Part shown: in pieces, positions 54,575-61,269 of the stretch
Layout of the letters: every line of letters starts with the position of its first letter
How positions within the stretch are numbered: position 1 is the stretch's first letter
Assembly (NCBI GenBank): GCA_934630705.1
Contig: CAKTWP010000002.1
Span: 186,001 to 250,000, forward strand
Direction of reading: 5' to 3'
From: an uncultured Clostridia bacterium
GTDB taxonomy: Bacteria; Bacillota; Clostridia; Christensenellales; Aristaeellaceae
Length of the DNA stretch: 64,000 nt
Made by a program: the position numbers and the translations under genes
Notes under the pieces: generated by a model
What the model was told of the DNA's origin: nothing
The model's database searches: none
The model's input: the letters and a program-made list of their open reading frames with translations, nothing else

Positions 54575-55135
54575 ATGAGCGAACGCTTTGAAGAAACCCT
54601 GATCCGCCATTGCGCCGCCACACTGGCAGGCCACAAATGCGGCAGTCTGTTTTCCTATCGCCTGGGTCCGGGGGAAAGCATGAGCGAGAATCTGCGCTCT
54701 CTCAATGGTCAGCTGGTGGGAAAGGGCGTACAGGCGCGGCTGCTCAAGGGCTGCGAAACAGGCGGGCTGGTATATGTGTTCCGGCCCGGCAAGCTGGCGC
54801 AGCGGTTGGCGCAGGCGGATGTGGGGCAGTTTCTGCGGGAGCAGGGCTATGCCTGCCTGACCCTTCCGGGAGCGTTAACCACCCTGGCCCGCCATATCCA
54901 CTGCGGCCAGGAATTCCCCCACGAGATCGGCGTGTTTCTGGATTACCCGTTGGCGGATGTGATGGGGTTTATCGAGCACAAGGGCAGCGGCTTCAGCTGC
55001 CTGGGCTGCTGGAAAGCCTATGGCAACGCGGAGCAGGCGCAAAGAACCTTCGCGCTGTATCACAAATGCCAGGCCGTGTATCTGGATTGTTATCGCAGGG
55101 GATTCGATGTTGTGCGGCTTACGGTAGCTGCTTAA
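54575..55135 (+). CDS. DUF3793 family protein
   Basis: A 186-residue cytosolic protein of the DUF3793 family (HCAATLAGHKCGSLFSY near the start, EIGVFLDYPLADVMGFI and FSCLGCWKAYGN in the second half). The family is uncharacterised; in many Clostridia it lies next to flavodoxin and iron-transport genes, as here. AAGGAGGG precedes the ATG at 54575. Two metal boxes upstream place it in the same regulon as feo. The Cys pair CLGC could bind iron or a cluster, which is speculation. Confidence 0.85.
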   Translation: MSERFEETLIRHCAATLAGHKCGSLFSYRLGPGESMSENLRSLNGQLVGKGVQARLLKGCETGGLVYVFRPGKLAQRLAQADVGQFLREQGYACLTLPGALTTLARHIHCGQEFPHEIGVFLDYPLADVMGFIEHKGSGFSCLGCWKAYGNAEQAQRTFALYHKCQAVYLDCYRRGFDVVRLTVAA

Positions 55136-55166
55136 CATACCATTTATTATGAAAGAAGGTGCCTTG

Positions 55167-55574
55167 ATGAATCGAATTGCTGTTGTGTATTGGAGCGGCA
55201 CGGGCCACACCCAGGCCATGGCCGAAGCGGTTGCCGCGGCCTGCGAGGGCAAGCTGTTCACCGCCTCCGAATTTTCTGCGGATAAGCTGGCGGACTATGA
55301 CGCTGTGGCCTTCGGCTGCCCGGCCATGGGCGCTGAAGTGCTGGAAGAAAGCGAGTTCCAGCCCATGTTCGACGAATGCAAGCCTCATCTGAGCGGCAAG
55401 AAGATCGCGCTGTTCGGCTCCTATGGCTGGGGCGATGGCGAATGGATGCGTACCTGGGAAGAAGACTGCCTGGCCGCCGGCGCGCTTTTGGCCTGCGACA
55501 GCGTGATCTGCCAGGATGATCCCGATGCGGATGCCATCGCCGCCTGCCAGAAGCTGGCCGAAGCCCTGAAATAA
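55167..55574 (+). CDS. Flavodoxin
   Basis: A 135-residue short-chain flavodoxin. The FMN phosphate loop is WSGTGHTQAM (residues about 9-18), followed by FGCPAMG and FGSYGWGDGEW. It carries electrons in place of ferredoxin, typically when iron is scarce. It lies 31 bases after the DUF3793 gene and shares its promoter, so it should be induced by low iron. GAAGGTG precedes the ATG at 55167. Confidence 0.94.
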   Translation: MNRIAVVYWSGTGHTQAMAEAVAAACEGKLFTASEFSADKLADYDAVAFGCPAMGAEVLEESEFQPMFDECKPHLSGKKIALFGSYGWGDGEWMRTWEEDCLAAGALLACDSVICQDDPDADAIAACQKLAEALK

Positions 55575-55594
55575 GCGGAAACCGGGTGCGCATC

Positions 55595-55684
55595 ATGGAA
55601 AAACGGCTGCGGAGAAAGCTTGAGGATCTGGGCATGTATGCCGCCGTGCTGATTCTCGCTCGCATCCTGGCAGGCCTGATATAG
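55595..55684 (+). CDS. Possible 29-residue membrane peptide
   Basis: A short frame after flavodoxin: a basic start (MEKRLRRKLEDLG) and a hydrophobic end (YAAVLILARILAGLI). The ribosome-binding site is weak. It would be co-transcribed with the flavodoxin. It might be real, since positive-inside topology is clear, but the evidence is thin. Confidence 0.35.
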   Translation: MEKRLRRKLEDLGMYAAVLILARILAGLI

Positions 55685-55849
55685 CCTGCGTCCTTTCAGC
55701 AAAATCAGAATTCGATATAGCCGCCTTTTACCTGGTCCAATTGTGAAACATCCACACCTCCTACTTTTTGAAATCCGCCTTGCCTTGTATGCTGAAAACC
55801 TGCCTTGCTTCTCTCGAATTTTTTGCGGCTATGTCAAAAAGCTGTTTGC

Positions 55850-55888
55850 CATTCGCCGGTTGATGCGCCAGCCGGCGAATGTTTTTTT
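55850..55888 (+). terminator. Terminator of the DUF3793-flavodoxin unit
   Basis: 10-bp stem CATTCGCCGG/CCGGCGAATG with a 12-base loop and seven T. Confidence 0.9.
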
Positions 55889-55911
55889 GCCTGCTTTTCC
55901 TCCCGGAATGC

Positions 55912-55963
55912 TTGACAATCCGAAGCACTGGCAGTATACTGTTGATGGTTAGAAGAATTTAAC
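55912..55963 (+). promoter_or_regulatory. Promoter and metal box of the HMA-domain gene
   Basis: TTGACA (55912-55917), 17-base spacer, TATACT (55935-55940), then operator GTTAGAAGAATTTAAC (55948-55963) 7 bases after the -10, the same layout as at the DUF3793 promoter. Confidence 0.82.
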
Positions 55964-56010
55964 TAAAGAGAACGCCGGCCCGTATTCAGGCCTTCAAGGA
56001 GGAACCAGCA

Positions 56011-56268
56011 ATGATTGAAACCACTGTGAAAATTGACGGGATGATGTGCGGTATGTGCGAGGCCCATGTGAGCGATGCAATTCGCCGGGCGCTGCCGGTG
56101 AAGAAGGTGAGCGCCTCCCACAGCAAGGGCACGGCGGTGATCCTGTCCGAAGCGCCGCTGGATGAAGGGATGCTGCGCCGGGCGATTGACGAAACCGGCT
56201 ATAAGACCCTGGATGTTTCCGTCCGGGAAGCGGAGAAAAAGCGCGGATTGTTTGGGCTGTTCAAGTAA
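56011..56268 (+). CDS. Heavy-metal-associated (HMA) domain protein, CopZ-like
   Basis: An 85-residue protein with a ferredoxin-like HMA fold and the metal motif GMMCGMC (C13, C16). The last 12 residues are basic and end in GLFGLFK. Small HMA proteins usually carry Cu(I), but here the gene is under the same operator as the feo and flavodoxin genes, so its metal or its link to iron is open. AAGGAGG lies 10 bases before the ATG. The next gene encodes the likely regulator. Confidence 0.88.
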   Translation: MIETTVKIDGMMCGMCEAHVSDAIRRALPVKKVSASHSKGTAVILSEAPLDEGMLRRAIDETGYKTLDVSVREAEKKRGLFGLFK

Positions 56269-56408
56269 CGGCGGGGAACCCGGGCCGCTGCAAAGAACGC
56301 CGTTCCGCCGATGCGCTGCTTCTTTTTCTTTGCTTCCCAAAGGAATTTTGCTTGCTTTTTGCGCCTGTGTGTGTTACTTTATTGGGAAGAAAGAAGGTGT
56401 TTTACCGC

Positions 56409-56801
56409 ATGCGGATTCTGGAATCCTCTGAAGACTATTTGGAAGCGATGCTGATGATGAAGGAGCGGCGGGGCTATATCCGTTCCATTGATATCGCCGC
56501 CGAGCTGGGGGTGACCAAGCCCAGCGTCAGCTATGCCACCAAGCGGCTTCGGCAAAATGGTTATATTACCATGGATAAAGAAGGACTGATCACCCTGACG
56601 GAAAGCGGCATGGCCATTGCCAGCCGGGTTTATGAACGGCATAAGACCCTTACCGCCTTTTTCACGTCTCTGGGCGTGAATCCTGAAACGGCCATGGAGG
56701 ACGCCTGCAAGGTGGAGCATGACCTGAGCGAGGAAACCTACGAAGCCATGAAGCGCCATGCCCGGCAGGGAAAACTGCAGGAAAAACCGGATAATCCCTG
56801 A
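56409..56801 (+). CDS. DtxR/MntR-family metalloregulator with intact metal site
   Basis: A 130-residue regulator: winged helix (EDYLEAMLMMKERRGYIRSIDIAAELGV, KPSVSYATKRLRQNGYI) and dimer/metal domain with ERHKTLTAFF and DACKVEHDLSEE, carrying the His, Cys/Glu and His ligands of this family; no SH3 domain. Such proteins bind DNA when loaded with Fe2+ or Mn2+. It is the best candidate to read the GTTARANGNATTTAAC boxes around it. GAAGGTG precedes the ATG at 56409. Confidence 0.92.
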   Translation: MRILESSEDYLEAMLMMKERRGYIRSIDIAAELGVTKPSVSYATKRLRQNGYITMDKEGLITLTESGMAIASRVYERHKTLTAFFTSLGVNPETAMEDACKVEHDLSEETYEAMKRHARQGKLQEKPDNP

Positions 56802-56826
56802 CGCAGCCTTTTTTGCGGCGCAGCAC

Positions 56827-56872
56827 AGCAGCTGGATTCTCAAAATAGCGTGAATCCGGCCGCTGCTTTTTT
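56827..56872 (+). terminator. Terminator after the DtxR/MntR gene
   Basis: AGCAG-CTGGATTC and GAATCCGG-C-CGCTGCT form a bulged stem with a 12-base loop and six T. Confidence 0.8.
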
Positions 56873-56886
56873 ATCCGTTTTTTTGG

Positions 56887-56916
56887 TTGTATAGCCCCGG
56901 CAGGGTGTGATATAAT
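56887..56916 (+). promoter_or_regulatory. murG promoter
   Basis: TTGTAT (56887-56892), 18-base spacer, TATAAT (56911-56916). Confidence 0.7.
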
Positions 56917-56949
56917 GGAAAGGTAGGAAGAATGAAGGAGGCGCGAGGA

Positions 56950-58014
56950 TTGAAGCGCATTGTGTTAACCGGCGGCGGCAGCGCCGGGCATGTGACCCCC
57001 CATCTGGCCCTGCTGCCCCATTTGCTGGAAGAAGGGTACGACGTGCATTATTTCGGCACCGAGGACGGCATTGAGCATAAGATGATGACCCTCCCCGGCG
57101 TGACCTATCATGCCATTAAAAGCGGCAAGCTGCGCCGCTATCATGACTGGAAAAATTTCACCGATCCATTCCGGGTGATTGCGGGGGTATTTCAGGCGTC
57201 CCGGCTGATGAAGGAGCTGAATCCCGATATCTGCTTCTCCAAGGGCGGGTTTGTGTCCGTGCCGGTAGTGATCGGCGCGGCGCGGCATCATGTGCCGGTT
57301 CTGTGCCATGAGAGTGATCTGACTCCCGGCCTGGCCAACAAAATCTGCGCCCGGTTTGCAAAAAAGATTGCCACCACCTTCCCCGAATGCGCCCAAACGC
57401 TGGGGGACAAGGCGGTCTGCACCGGCACGCCCATGCGCGCCTCTCTGTTTTCCGGCAGCCGGGAAAAGGGGCTGGCGCTGTGCGGGTTTGATGGGAAAAA
57501 GCCGGTGCTGATTATGATGGGCGGCAGCCTGGGCGCGCAGAGCGTGAACAAGGCCTTGCGGGAAGCCCTGCCCCGGTTGCTGGAAAAGCTGGATGTGCTG
57601 CACATTACCGGCAAGGGCCATCTGGACGAAAGCCTGCAGACCCTGCCCGGCTACAGGCAGTTCGAGTTTCTGTCCGATGATTTGCCGGACGCGCTGGCCT
57701 GCGCGGATTTTGTGCTGTCCCGAGCGGGGAGCAACGCCTTGGGCGAATTTCAGGCGCTGAAAAAGCCCATGCTGCTGGTGCCTTATCCCAAGGGGGCCAG
57801 CCGGGGCGACCAGATTCTCAATGCCGAATCCTTCCGTTCCCGGGGGCTTTGCCATGTGCTGCTTCAGGAAAATATGACTGCCGATTCCCTCTATGACGCG
57901 CTGATGCAGCTCATGGCGGATAAGGATACCCTGATCCAGCATATGAACGCCGCGCCTCCCGCCGATGGCACCCAGGCGGTGCTGAACCTGATTCACCAGA
58001 TCGAGCGGAAATAA
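56950..58014 (+). CDS. murG: UDP-GlcNAc:lipid I GlcNAc transferase MurG
   Basis: A 354-residue GT28 glycosyltransferase that makes lipid II at the inner membrane face. Motifs: GGGSAGHVTPHLAL, SKGGFVSVPVVIGA, CHESDLTPGLANK, MMGGSLGAQSVNKAL and SRAGSNALGEFQALKKPMLLVPYP. The TTG at 56950 is preferred: GGAGG lies 8 bases before it and the protein then starts (M)KRIVLTGGGS as usual; the ATG at 56932 overlaps that site. It stands alone here, outside a dcw cluster. Confidence 0.96.
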   Translation: MKRIVLTGGGSAGHVTPHLALLPHLLEEGYDVHYFGTEDGIEHKMMTLPGVTYHAIKSGKLRRYHDWKNFTDPFRVIAGVFQASRLMKELNPDICFSKGGFVSVPVVIGAARHHVPVLCHESDLTPGLANKICARFAKKIATTFPECAQTLGDKAVCTGTPMRASLFSGSREKGLALCGFDGKKPVLIMMGGSLGAQSVNKALREALPRLLEKLDVLHITGKGHLDESLQTLPGYRQFEFLSDDLPDALACADFVLSRAGSNALGEFQALKKPMLLVPYPKGASRGDQILNAESFRSRGLCHVLLQENMTADSLYDALMQLMADKDTLIQHMNAAPPADGTQAVLNLIHQIERK

Positions 58015-58123
58015 GCACCCACAAAGAAAACATGATGCGGGAAGAAGCTTTTCGCGTCAAAAGCCCCCCTCGAGCTCCCGTCCAAAAACCGATGGGGACA
58101 GAACCGGATGCTTTTATAATCAG

Positions 58124-58186
58124 CAATGCGCCCCGGGTTGGAGAAGAAACGCTTTCGCGTATCCTTTTCCACTCCGGGGCGCATTG
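58124..58186. repeat. Intergenic repeat, module A (copy 5)
   Basis: CAATGCGCCCCGG and CCGGGGCGCATTG (58174-58186) as ends, with inner GAAACGC/GCGTATCC arms, followed by TCGATAAGATAG. Confidence 0.82.
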
Positions 58187-58218
58187 TCGATAAGATAGAA
58201 ATCAGTATATATCTCTAT

Positions 58219-58275
58219 GGCTTTCTTGAAAAAGCGCGGGAGGAGGTTCTTGGGCTACCAAGACCCCCCTCCCGC
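58219..58275 (+). repeat. Intergenic repeat, module B (copy 9)
   Basis: GGCTTTCTTGAAAAAG leader, then hairpin arms GCGGGAGGAGGTTCTTGG and CCAAGACCCCCCTCCCGC (58236-58275). It follows module A copy 5 and murG in sense direction. Confidence 0.82.
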
Positions 58276-58315
58276 AAATATTTATTCTATGAAACAGTGG
58301 AGGATTCAGAAGAAA

Positions 58316-59611
58316 TTACATGTTCTGGTTGTCGATCACGCGGAGGGTGATGGTCAGGTCAACATACTGGCCATCGCCGATCTGGCTCAGGTCGATGCTG
58401 CTCTGATCCGCCTGTGCGGCCAGGCCCTCATCCCGGAACACCTTTACCTGAATCTGATCGCCTTCCTGATAATCCTTGAGCTTATTGGTCAGCGCGGTCT
58501 GAGTGGACACCACCGTCCCGTCCACTTCCACGATGATATCGCCCTTCTGAATGCCGCCCTCGGCAGCGGGGGAGCCTTCATCCACAGCCTTCACAAACGC
58601 GCCCATGGGCAGCTTGCTCTGCGCCGCGGAGGTGATGGTGGTCACGGTCACGCCCAGACGGGGCTTGCCGTGCAGGGGGCTGCTGATGTTTTCGGTGGCG
58701 CTGCTGTTATCCGCAGAAGAAGCGGAGGTCACAGGCGTGCCGTCATAATCCCGCAGCACCTGCTCGATCAGGGGCTTGGCCACGTTGATCGGGATGCACA
58801 TGCCGATGTTATCGACGGTGGTGGTGGAGTAACCGGAGGAAGAATACTTCCGCGCGGGGATCCCCTGCAGCTGGCCCAGCACGTTGAACATGCCGCCGCC
58901 GGAGTTGCCGGAGTTAATGGCAGCGTCCACCTGAATCATGGTATTGGTAATGGAGGTGCGGCGGCCATAGCGGTCGAGGGTGGTATCGGTAACTTCACGA
59001 TCCAGAGCGGAAACCACGCCCACGGTCAAGGTGCGGGCAAATTCTTCGCCCAGCGGGTTGCCAATCACGATGGCCCATTCGCCCACCTGCAGCTGATCGC
59101 TGTCGCCCAGCTCCACGGCGGGCAGATTCAGGTTATCCACCTGCAGAATGGCGATATCCAGGTCGGCGTCGTAGCCAACCACCTTGGCCTCATGTTCGCT
59201 TTCATCATTGGCGATGGTGACCGTCAGCCGGGATGCGCCTTCCACCACGTGGTAGTTGGTCAGCACATGACCATAATTGGAAATGACCACGCCGGAGCCG
59301 GTGCCCGACAGGTTTTCCCGTTCCTCGCTTTGGCGGTTGCCGTAGCCAAAGCCGAAGCCGTAGCCATAGCCATAGTAGGCGGTGGTGGTGGTGTAGTTAT
59401 TCACGCCCACCACGCTGTTGCGAACCTTGTTCGCCACTTCCGTAAAGGGGCTGGAGACCTGAGAAGAATCTGTGCTGGTGCCCACGATGCCCTTGATCTC
59501 GTCCTCCGAAATCACATTGGCAGCGCCGGCGTTCATCAGCGTGCAGCCGATCATCGCAACCGCGACCAATACGGCCAGCAAACCAAACATCAATCCGGAA
59601 CGCTTTTTCAT
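58316..59611 (-). CDS. HtrA/DegP-like serine protease with PDZ domain
   Basis: A 431-residue exported protease. An N-terminal membrane segment (about 7-27, with a Cys at 23 that could be a lipobox variant) precedes a trypsin-like domain with H121 (NYHVV), D152 (DADLDIAIL) and S237 (GNSGGG), then a PDZ domain (about 320-420). It degrades or refolds damaged proteins outside the membrane. Residues 79-91 form an unusual Gly/Tyr/Phe-rich run (YYGYGYGFGFGYG) before the protease domain. GGAGGAAAC precedes the ATG. Confidence 0.95.
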   Translation of the reverse strand: MKKRSGLMFGLLAVLVAVAMIGCTLMNAGAANVISEDEIKGIVGTSTDSSQVSSPFTEVANKVRNSVVGVNNYTTTTAYYGYGYGFGFGYGNRQSEERENLSGTGSGVVISNYGHVLTNYHVVEGASRLTVTIANDESEHEAKVVGYDADLDIAILQVDNLNLPAVELGDSDQLQVGEWAIVIGNPLGEEFARTLTVGVVSALDREVTDTTLDRYGRRTSITNTMIQVDAAINSGNSGGGMFNVLGQLQGIPARKYSSSGYSTTTVDNIGMCIPINVAKPLIEQVLRDYDGTPVTSASSADNSSATENISSPLHGKPRLGVTVTTITSAAQSKLPMGAFVKAVDEGSPAAEGGIQKGDIIVEVDGTVVSTQTALTNKLKDYQEGDQIQVKVFRDEGLAAQADQSSIDLSQIGDGQYVDLTITLRVIDNQNM

Positions 59612-60084
59612 AAATCGTTTCCTCCTTCAAGCGGTCGAAACCGCGGATTTTCTTTCCCCCTTTCGGGGTACACCCTTATTCTAAAAAACAATTTTTACAA
59701 GAATTTGAACACATCATGAACTTGCAGGATTTTTTTGAAGATTTTATAGGGCGTACTTTGGCCGCAGGCAGGGAAAGCCTTTGGGGGCTTTTCGTCCTCA
59801 AACAGCTATAACGAGTGCCTCCGGCGGGCAGGGGAATGATTCCCCTGCACCCCCATTCCGCGATATTCGTTGGCGGACTATTCGAAGTATTTCCGCGTGA
59901 AACGTTGGGGCTACGGCCATGTTCCCCGCGGCAGGGAGCGGTTTTCGGATGATCGTCGCCGGGAAAGCGAGCTTTCCCGGACGAACGAATCATTCCGAAA
60001 ACCCCCGGTCAACAGGTTGACCGGGGCCTGAGCATACGCTCAGGCGCTGCCGCGGGACGCTGCAATACATCCGTTCCTGTTGTT

Positions 60085-60180
60085 CCACACAGAAACCCGT
60101 TGATTTCTTAAATCCACGTTTCATTGTGTACGGGGATCCAAGGGCAACGCCCTTGGCGGGGTGTGGGGCAGCGCCCCGCA
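60085..60180 (-). repeat. Tandem hairpin repeat, unit 1
   Basis: Starts (plus strand) CCACACAGAAACCCGTTGAT, continues TTCTTAA, CATTGTGTAC, then hairpins CCAAGGGCAACGCCCTTGG (60138-60156) and GGGGCAGCGCCCC (60165-60177). The flanks are identical to unit 2. Confidence 0.85.
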
Positions 60181-60195
60181 TCGTATCCGCTCTCG

Positions 60196-60293
60196 CCACA
60201 CAGAAACCCGTTGATTTCTTAAGACCAAGCCCTATTGTGTACTGGGTCCAGGGAGGAACTCCCTGGTGGGGGTGTGGGGCGCATAGCCCCACG
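60196..60293 (-). repeat. Tandem hairpin repeat, unit 2
   Basis: Same flank CCACACAGAAACCCGTTGAT and TATTGTGTAC, but with different stem bases: CCAGGGAGGAACTCCCTGG (60248-60266) and GTGGGGCGCATAGCCCCAC (60274-60292). Pairing is kept while sequence changes. Confidence 0.85.
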
Positions 60294-60299
60294 CCGTTC

Positions 60300-61166
60300 T
60301 TACACTCCGGTGCCGTCAAAGGCGGGGGTGTAGGCAACGGAGGCGGAGTCCTTTTCCTGGGTGTAGCCGGAAAGGCCCAGCGCCTGAAAATGCGCCAGCA
60401 CACGCGCGTATTCCGCGTCCGTGACCCGCCGGTCCAGCCCCTTGACTTTGCACCAGGGCTCGGGGCTGTATTGCCGCATCAGCGATACCGGTACGCCCTC
60501 GGGCAGCTCCTGCGCAATGAAATCCAACGCCTTGCAGGAATCCCCCGTGCAGCCGGGCAGAATCAGATGCCGGATCAGCACGCCCCGCTGCATGAGCCCT
60601 GCTTCATTATAAACCGCCGTGCCCGCCTGCCGGCACATCTCCCGCAGCGCCGCCGAAGCAACGGCGAAATAATCCGGTGCCTGGGCGCAAAGGGCTGAGA
60701 GCCGCGGCGATACATGCTTCAGATCCGGCAGGTATACGTCCACCACCCCGTCCAGAAGCGCCAGCGTCTCCAGCGATTCATACCCCCCGCAGTTCCAGAC
60801 CACGGGAATGGGCGGCTTGTAAAGATCGAATGCATCCAGAATCGCCGGCACAAACTGCGTGCCCGTGATCAGATTCAGATTGTGCGCCCCCTGATCGTAC
60901 AGGGAACGGAAAATCTCCGCCAGATGTGAAGGCGTGATCTCCCGGCCCTCGCCTTCGTGGCTGATGGCATAATTCTGGCAATAGGCGCACCGCAGCGTGC
61001 AGCCGGAAAAAAACACAGCGCCGCTGCCCCGGGAACCCGAAATGCACGGCTCCTCCCAGAAATGCAGCGCCGCCCGCGCCACTTTCGGCTGCAATCCCAT
61101 CCCACAGTATCCCCGTTTTTCAGCACGATTAACCCCGCATCTGCGGGGGCAAAGATTGCAATTCAT
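60300..61166 (-). CDS. Radical SAM protein, PflA-like (COG1313/PflX type)
   Basis: A 288-residue radical SAM protein with motif C56-x3-C60-x2-C63 (GCTLRCAYCQNY) and extra N-terminal cysteines (C3, C6, C10, C21) likely to bind another cluster or zinc. It resembles the PflX group annotated as putative pyruvate formate-lyase activating enzymes, but lacks the double ferredoxin insert of the activase at 11360. There is no glycyl radical enzyme next to it, so its target is unknown. Confidence 0.85.
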   Translation of the reverse strand: MNCNLCPRRCGVNRAEKRGYCGMGLQPKVARAALHFWEEPCISGSRGSGAVFFSGCTLRCAYCQNYAISHEGEGREITPSHLAEIFRSLYDQGAHNLNLITGTQFVPAILDAFDLYKPPIPVVWNCGGYESLETLALLDGVVDVYLPDLKHVSPRLSALCAQAPDYFAVASAALREMCRQAGTAVYNEAGLMQRGVLIRHLILPGCTGDSCKALDFIAQELPEGVPVSLMRQYSPEPWCKVKGLDRRVTDAEYARVLAHFQALGLSGYTQEKDSASVAYTPAFDGTGV

Positions 61167-61269
61167 GGGGTCGCTCCCTTTTATCCATCAGAAATTCATG
61201 CAATACACAGCGAAAACGCAGAAACAGGCGCAATGCAAAGGCGCCCTGGCCTCCCCGTCTCTCGTATGC

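Larger units (their letters stand above)
55685..56010. other. Intergenic region with terminator, promoter and operator
   Basis: No gene is seen in these 326 bases. They hold the terminator at 55850-55888 and the metal-controlled promoter at 55912-55963. The first 160 bases are otherwise featureless. Confidence 0.6.
58015..58315. other. Intergenic region with modules A and B
   Basis: No gene is seen in these 301 bases between murG and the convergent htrA gene; they hold module A (58124-58186) and module B (58219-58275). Confidence 0.65.
59612..60299. repeat. Intergenic region packed with stable hairpins
   Basis: No gene is seen in 688 bases. Hairpins in order: GCAGGGGA/TCCCCTGC (59828-59848); GGTTTTCGGATGAT with ATCATTCCGAAAACC (59940-60003) enclosing CCGGGAAAG/CTTTCCCGG; CCCCGGTCAAC/GTTGACCGGGG (60003-60026); GCCTGAGC/GCTCAGGC (60026-60045); then two tandem repeat units (next two entries). 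On the minus strand it is the 3' region of the radical SAM gene and leader side of htrA. Confidence 0.75.
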
